Below are positions 61,667 to 64,000 of a DNA stretch of 64,000 bases, one piece after another. Origin of the DNA: Ravibacter arvi (lineage in GTDB: Bacteria > Bacteroidota > Bacteroidia > Cytophagales > Spirosomataceae); contig NZ_BAABEY010000018.1 of NCBI RefSeq assembly GCF_039540405.1, positions 1-64,000 of the forward strand. The letters run 5' to 3'. The translations under genes and the position numbers were made by a program. Under the pieces are notes generated by a model, which saw only the letters and a program-made list of their open reading frames with translations, did no database searches and had not been told where the DNA came from. Positions within the stretch are counted from its first letter, which is position 1. Every line of letters starts with the position of its first letter.

Positions 61667-63046
61667 ATGAAATTCATTTTAAAGTTTATCATTCTTTTGT
61701 TTGCCGCGCTACCCGGGCTTTCGCAGTCAAAACCGAATATCATCCTGGTTATGGCCGATGATCTGGGCTGGGGAGATGTCGGATTCAACGGCAACCCGTT
61801 TATACACACCCCGCACCTCGATCGGATGGCCGCCGGCAGTATCCAGTTTACCCGCGCTTACGCGGCCGCACCGGTCTGTTCGCCCACACGGGCCAGTTGC
61901 CTTACCGGAAGAAATGCAGAGCGACACGGGATCTTCTTTGCCAACGTCGGTCACCTTCCCGCGGAAGAAATTACCCTGCCGCAGATCCTGAAAAAGGAAG
62001 GCTATTCGACCGGTTTTTTCGGCAAATGGCACCTGGGTACGCTGACCACCACACAGCGGGACGGGCACAGAGGCGGAAAGGAAAAAGAGCGGGAACATTT
62101 TGCCCCGCCCTGGTCGTTCGGGTTCGACAACGTACTGGCTACTGAAATCGCGGTCCCTACTTGGGACCCTATGAAGGAGCAGTCAACGCCCTCCAGGTAT
62201 TGGACTGCCCCGGACCGGGAAGCAACCGGGAGTCTGGACGGTGACGATTCCAGGGTTATCATGGACCGCGCCCTGCCTTTTATAGAGAAATCAGCAAAAA
62301 ATAAGACCCCTTTCTTTTCGGTGATATGGTTTCATGCGCCTCACAGCCCCGTAGCCGCCGGGCCTGCGTACCGGGCCCGGTATACAGGCTTCGACGAGGA
62401 CCGGCAGCATTACTACGGGTGTATTACGGCCATGGACGAGCAAATCGGGCGTTTGAGAAGCTTTTTGAGACAACTGAAAATTGAAAAGAATACGATCATC
62501 ATCTTTACTTCCGATAACGGCCCCGCCGGGGAGGGCGGGGGAATAGCGCAATACCCGGGGAAAAGACAGCAGGGCGTTCCCGGTCTTTTCAGAGGCAGGA
62601 AGGGTAGTCTTTATGAAGGAGGCGTGCGTGTGCCGGGACTCCTGGAATGGCCTGCCAGGTTTGGCAGTCACCGGAAAGTATCAGTGCCCGTTTCTACCTC
62701 CGACTACCTGCCTACCATCCTGGCCATCCTCGGCAAAAGCCCGGCTGCTCATCCGCGCCCGCTCGACGGTGTGGACCTCACCGGTCTGCTGGAAGGCGAC
62801 AACCACCCGCGCAACCACCCGATAGCTTTCAAGTCCTACAAGCAAAGGGCTTATACCGACGACCGTTTTAAGCTTTATTCGCCGGACGACGGCGCCAGCT
62901 ATGAGTTATATGACCTGCTGAACGATCCCTATGAAACAAAGGATATAGCGGCAGAGAACCGGGAGCGCGTATCAGATATGGCTGCGGCCTATGAACAGTG
63001 GCTGGCTTCGTGCCTGCGCAGCGCGAAAGGAGAAGATTATAAATAA
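61667..63046 (+). CDS. Secreted formylglycine sulfatase
   Basis: A 459-residue sulfatase from the ATG at 61667, with signal peptide (about 1-20). The modification motif is CSPTR with the catalytic cysteine C71, to be converted to formylglycine. Metal ligands are seen in ADDLGWGD and in TSDNGPAGEGG. The family is the S1 sulfatase group. It removes sulfate esters from carbohydrate, so the locus may act on a sulfated polysaccharide; the pairing with a tannase-like esterase is unusual. It lies 20 bp after the esterase gene. Confidence 0.93.
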   Translation: MKFILKFIILLFAALPGLSQSKPNIILVMADDLGWGDVGFNGNPFIHTPHLDRMAAGSIQFTRAYAAAPVCSPTRASCLTGRNAERHGIFFANVGHLPAEEITLPQILKKEGYSTGFFGKWHLGTLTTTQRDGHRGGKEKEREHFAPPWSFGFDNVLATEIAVPTWDPMKEQSTPSRYWTAPDREATGSLDGDDSRVIMDRALPFIEKSAKNKTPFFSVIWFHAPHSPVAAGPAYRARYTGFDEDRQHYYGCITAMDEQIGRLRSFLRQLKIEKNTIIIFTSDNGPAGEGGGIAQYPGKRQQGVPGLFRGRKGSLYEGGVRVPGLLEWPARFGSHRKVSVPVSTSDYLPTILAILGKSPAAHPRPLDGVDLTGLLEGDNHPRNHPIAFKSYKQRAYTDDRFKLYSPDDGASYELYDLLNDPYETKDIAAENRERVSDMAAAYEQWLASCLRSAKGEDYK

Positions 63047-63093
63047 CCGGGACAAGATAAGTCAAGAGCGTTTCCAAACCACAAAGTGGTAAT

Positions 63094-64000
63094 ATGATCA
63101 GAGCATTCATACGGGTACCGGCGTGGTGGCCTGGCATAATCCCCGCGTTGTTTTTTCTGAATCCTGCGCCGGCAGAGGGGCAGGACAGCGGGCATCGTCT
63201 TCCCTACACCGCGGTTGCGCTGGCAGATCTGTCAGCTTTTAAAACGACCGGCGCCAACTGGCGAATAGCTGGCAATGCCAACGCAGACCGGAATGCGGCA
63301 GGAGATTTGTCAGTATCGCCTGGGGTGGGTATCCTGGCCAACCTGATGGATGCCGGTAACCGGGCACCCCTTTTGTCCCGTTTTGAGCACGGGGACCTGG
63401 AGCTTGAGCTGGAAGTTCTCATGGCCAAAGGCGCCAATTCCGGGATATACTTACAGGGGCGCTACGAGGTTCAGCTTCTCGATAGCTGGGGCAAGGAAAG
63501 CCTGAGCTACGGCGACATGGGCGGGATTTACCAACGTACGGACCCGGTCACACAGAAAGGGTACGAAGGCTACGCGCCGCTTGTCAATGCCTGCCGGGCG
63601 CCGGGTCTGTGGCAGAAAATTTACATACACTTCAAGGCGCCCGAATTTGACGATGGCGGAAAGAAAATTGCCGATGCCAGGTTCATAACGGTGTCTGTAA
63701 ACGGCGTAGTAGTGCAGAAGGATATTGCCGTCAGCGGACCTACGCGTTCCGGCGCCTACACGGATGAGCAGCCGTACGGACCGCTGATGATCCAGGGAAA
63801 TCATGGCAAAATAGCGGTCCGGAATATCCGGTACAAGCTTTATAACCGTAAAAAGGTCACGCTTCACCAGATGACCTGTACGGAATATCCCACTCCCGGA
63901 GATTCGCTCAGGAGTTTTGCTCCGCGAAATGCCGGGACCACCACGCAGGCAGACAGTCTTTCGTGGCGAAGGGAGGGAGCAGGAGATACGTTTCTCTTGC
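63094..64000 (+). CDS. DUF1080/3-keto-disaccharide hydrolase-like protein, cut by window end
   Basis: An open frame from the ATG at 63094 to the window edge (302 codons seen). After a signal peptide (about 1-30) it shows the DUF1080 jelly-roll pattern: FKTTGANWRIAG, GDLELELEVLMAKGANSGIY, GRYEVQLLDSWG and MIQGNHGKIAVRNI. DUF1080 domains bind or hydrolyse keto-glycosides. What follows after about residue 255 (TCTEYPTPGDSLRS) suggests a second domain beyond the window. It belongs to the second utilisation locus, 47 bp after the sulfatase. Confidence 0.82.
   Translation, partial: MIRAFIRVPAWWPGIIPALFFLNPAPAEGQDSGHRLPYTAVALADLSAFKTTGANWRIAGNANADRNAAGDLSVSPGVGILANLMDAGNRAPLLSRFEHGDLELELEVLMAKGANSGIYLQGRYEVQLLDSWGKESLSYGDMGGIYQRTDPVTQKGYEGYAPLVNACRAPGLWQKIYIHFKAPEFDDGGKKIADARFITVSVNGVVVQKDIAVSGPTRSGAYTDEQPYGPLMIQGNHGKIAVRNIRYKLYNRKKVTLHQMTCTEYPTPGDSLRSFAPRNAGTTTQADSLSWRREGAGDTFLL

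Overview
The window is chromosomal DNA of a Bacteroidota bacterium, most likely Cytophagales and close to Spirosomataceae/Dyadobacter-type genomes. The evidence is two complete sigma-FecR-SusC-SusD carbohydrate loci, promoters of the TTG-N19/20-TAnnTTTG type, few Shine-Dalgarno sequences, and a protein complement (ligase-associated exonuclease, tannase-like esterase, DUF1080, AI-2E exporter) usual for that group. The genus call is inference. No rRNA, tRNA or CRISPR array was recognised.

Layout. 0.1-6 kb: housekeeping and accessory genes, namely an MBL-fold hydrolase, a divergent AraC-type regulator, an epimerase, and a translationally coupled DNA exonuclease/ATP-dependent ligase pair. 6-18.9 kb (all minus strand): a nine-gene polysaccharide utilisation locus running ECF sigma, FecR, SusC, SusD, two tandem beta-helix GH28-like enzymes, SDR dehydrogenase, enolase-superfamily dehydratase, sugar porter. 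It looks built to take up, cut and catabolise an acidic plant polysaccharide. 19-28.4 kb: stress and membrane genes (AI-2E exporter, large catalase, CsbD, BlaI/M56 pair, DJ-1-like protein, Crp/Fnr regulator) separated by two copies of a composite repeat.

28.6-50 kb is an accessory, defence-like island. It carries a relic helicase, a RES/Xre toxin-antitoxin pair, a two-gene unit of MazG-like pyrophosphohydrolase plus a GIY-YIG/DUF2075 helicase/LexA-like S24 fusion, HigBA, a small GIY-YIG nuclease, relics of a DUF2357-like gene, orphan immunity-type genes, a PLD-DEAD helicase of the DUF3427 type broken near its 3' end, an AT-rich HEPN-like gene, and an AT-rich four-gene operon (SMC/Rad50-like ATPase, winged-helix middle component, PD-(D/E)XK nuclease, DNA methyltransferase) resembling an ABC three-component conflict system. 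A SymE-like toxin, a GxxExxY protein, two HTH paralogues and many palindromic repeats follow.

50-64 kb returns to core-like content: a methyltransferase, an ECF sigma/membrane-protein pair, a third composite repeat, a secreted TIM-barrel glycosidase-like protein, and a second, plus-strand utilisation locus (sigma, FecR, SusC, SusD, tannase/feruloyl-esterase-like protein, formylglycine sulfatase, DUF1080 protein cut by the window end).

The two best candidates for undescribed systems are the MazG + GIY-YIG/DUF2075/S24 operon at 30.6-33.2 kb and the ABC-ATPase/wHTH/PD-(D/E)XK/methyltransferase operon at 41.2-46.1 kb. All family assignments were made by reading motifs and sequence character, not by database search.
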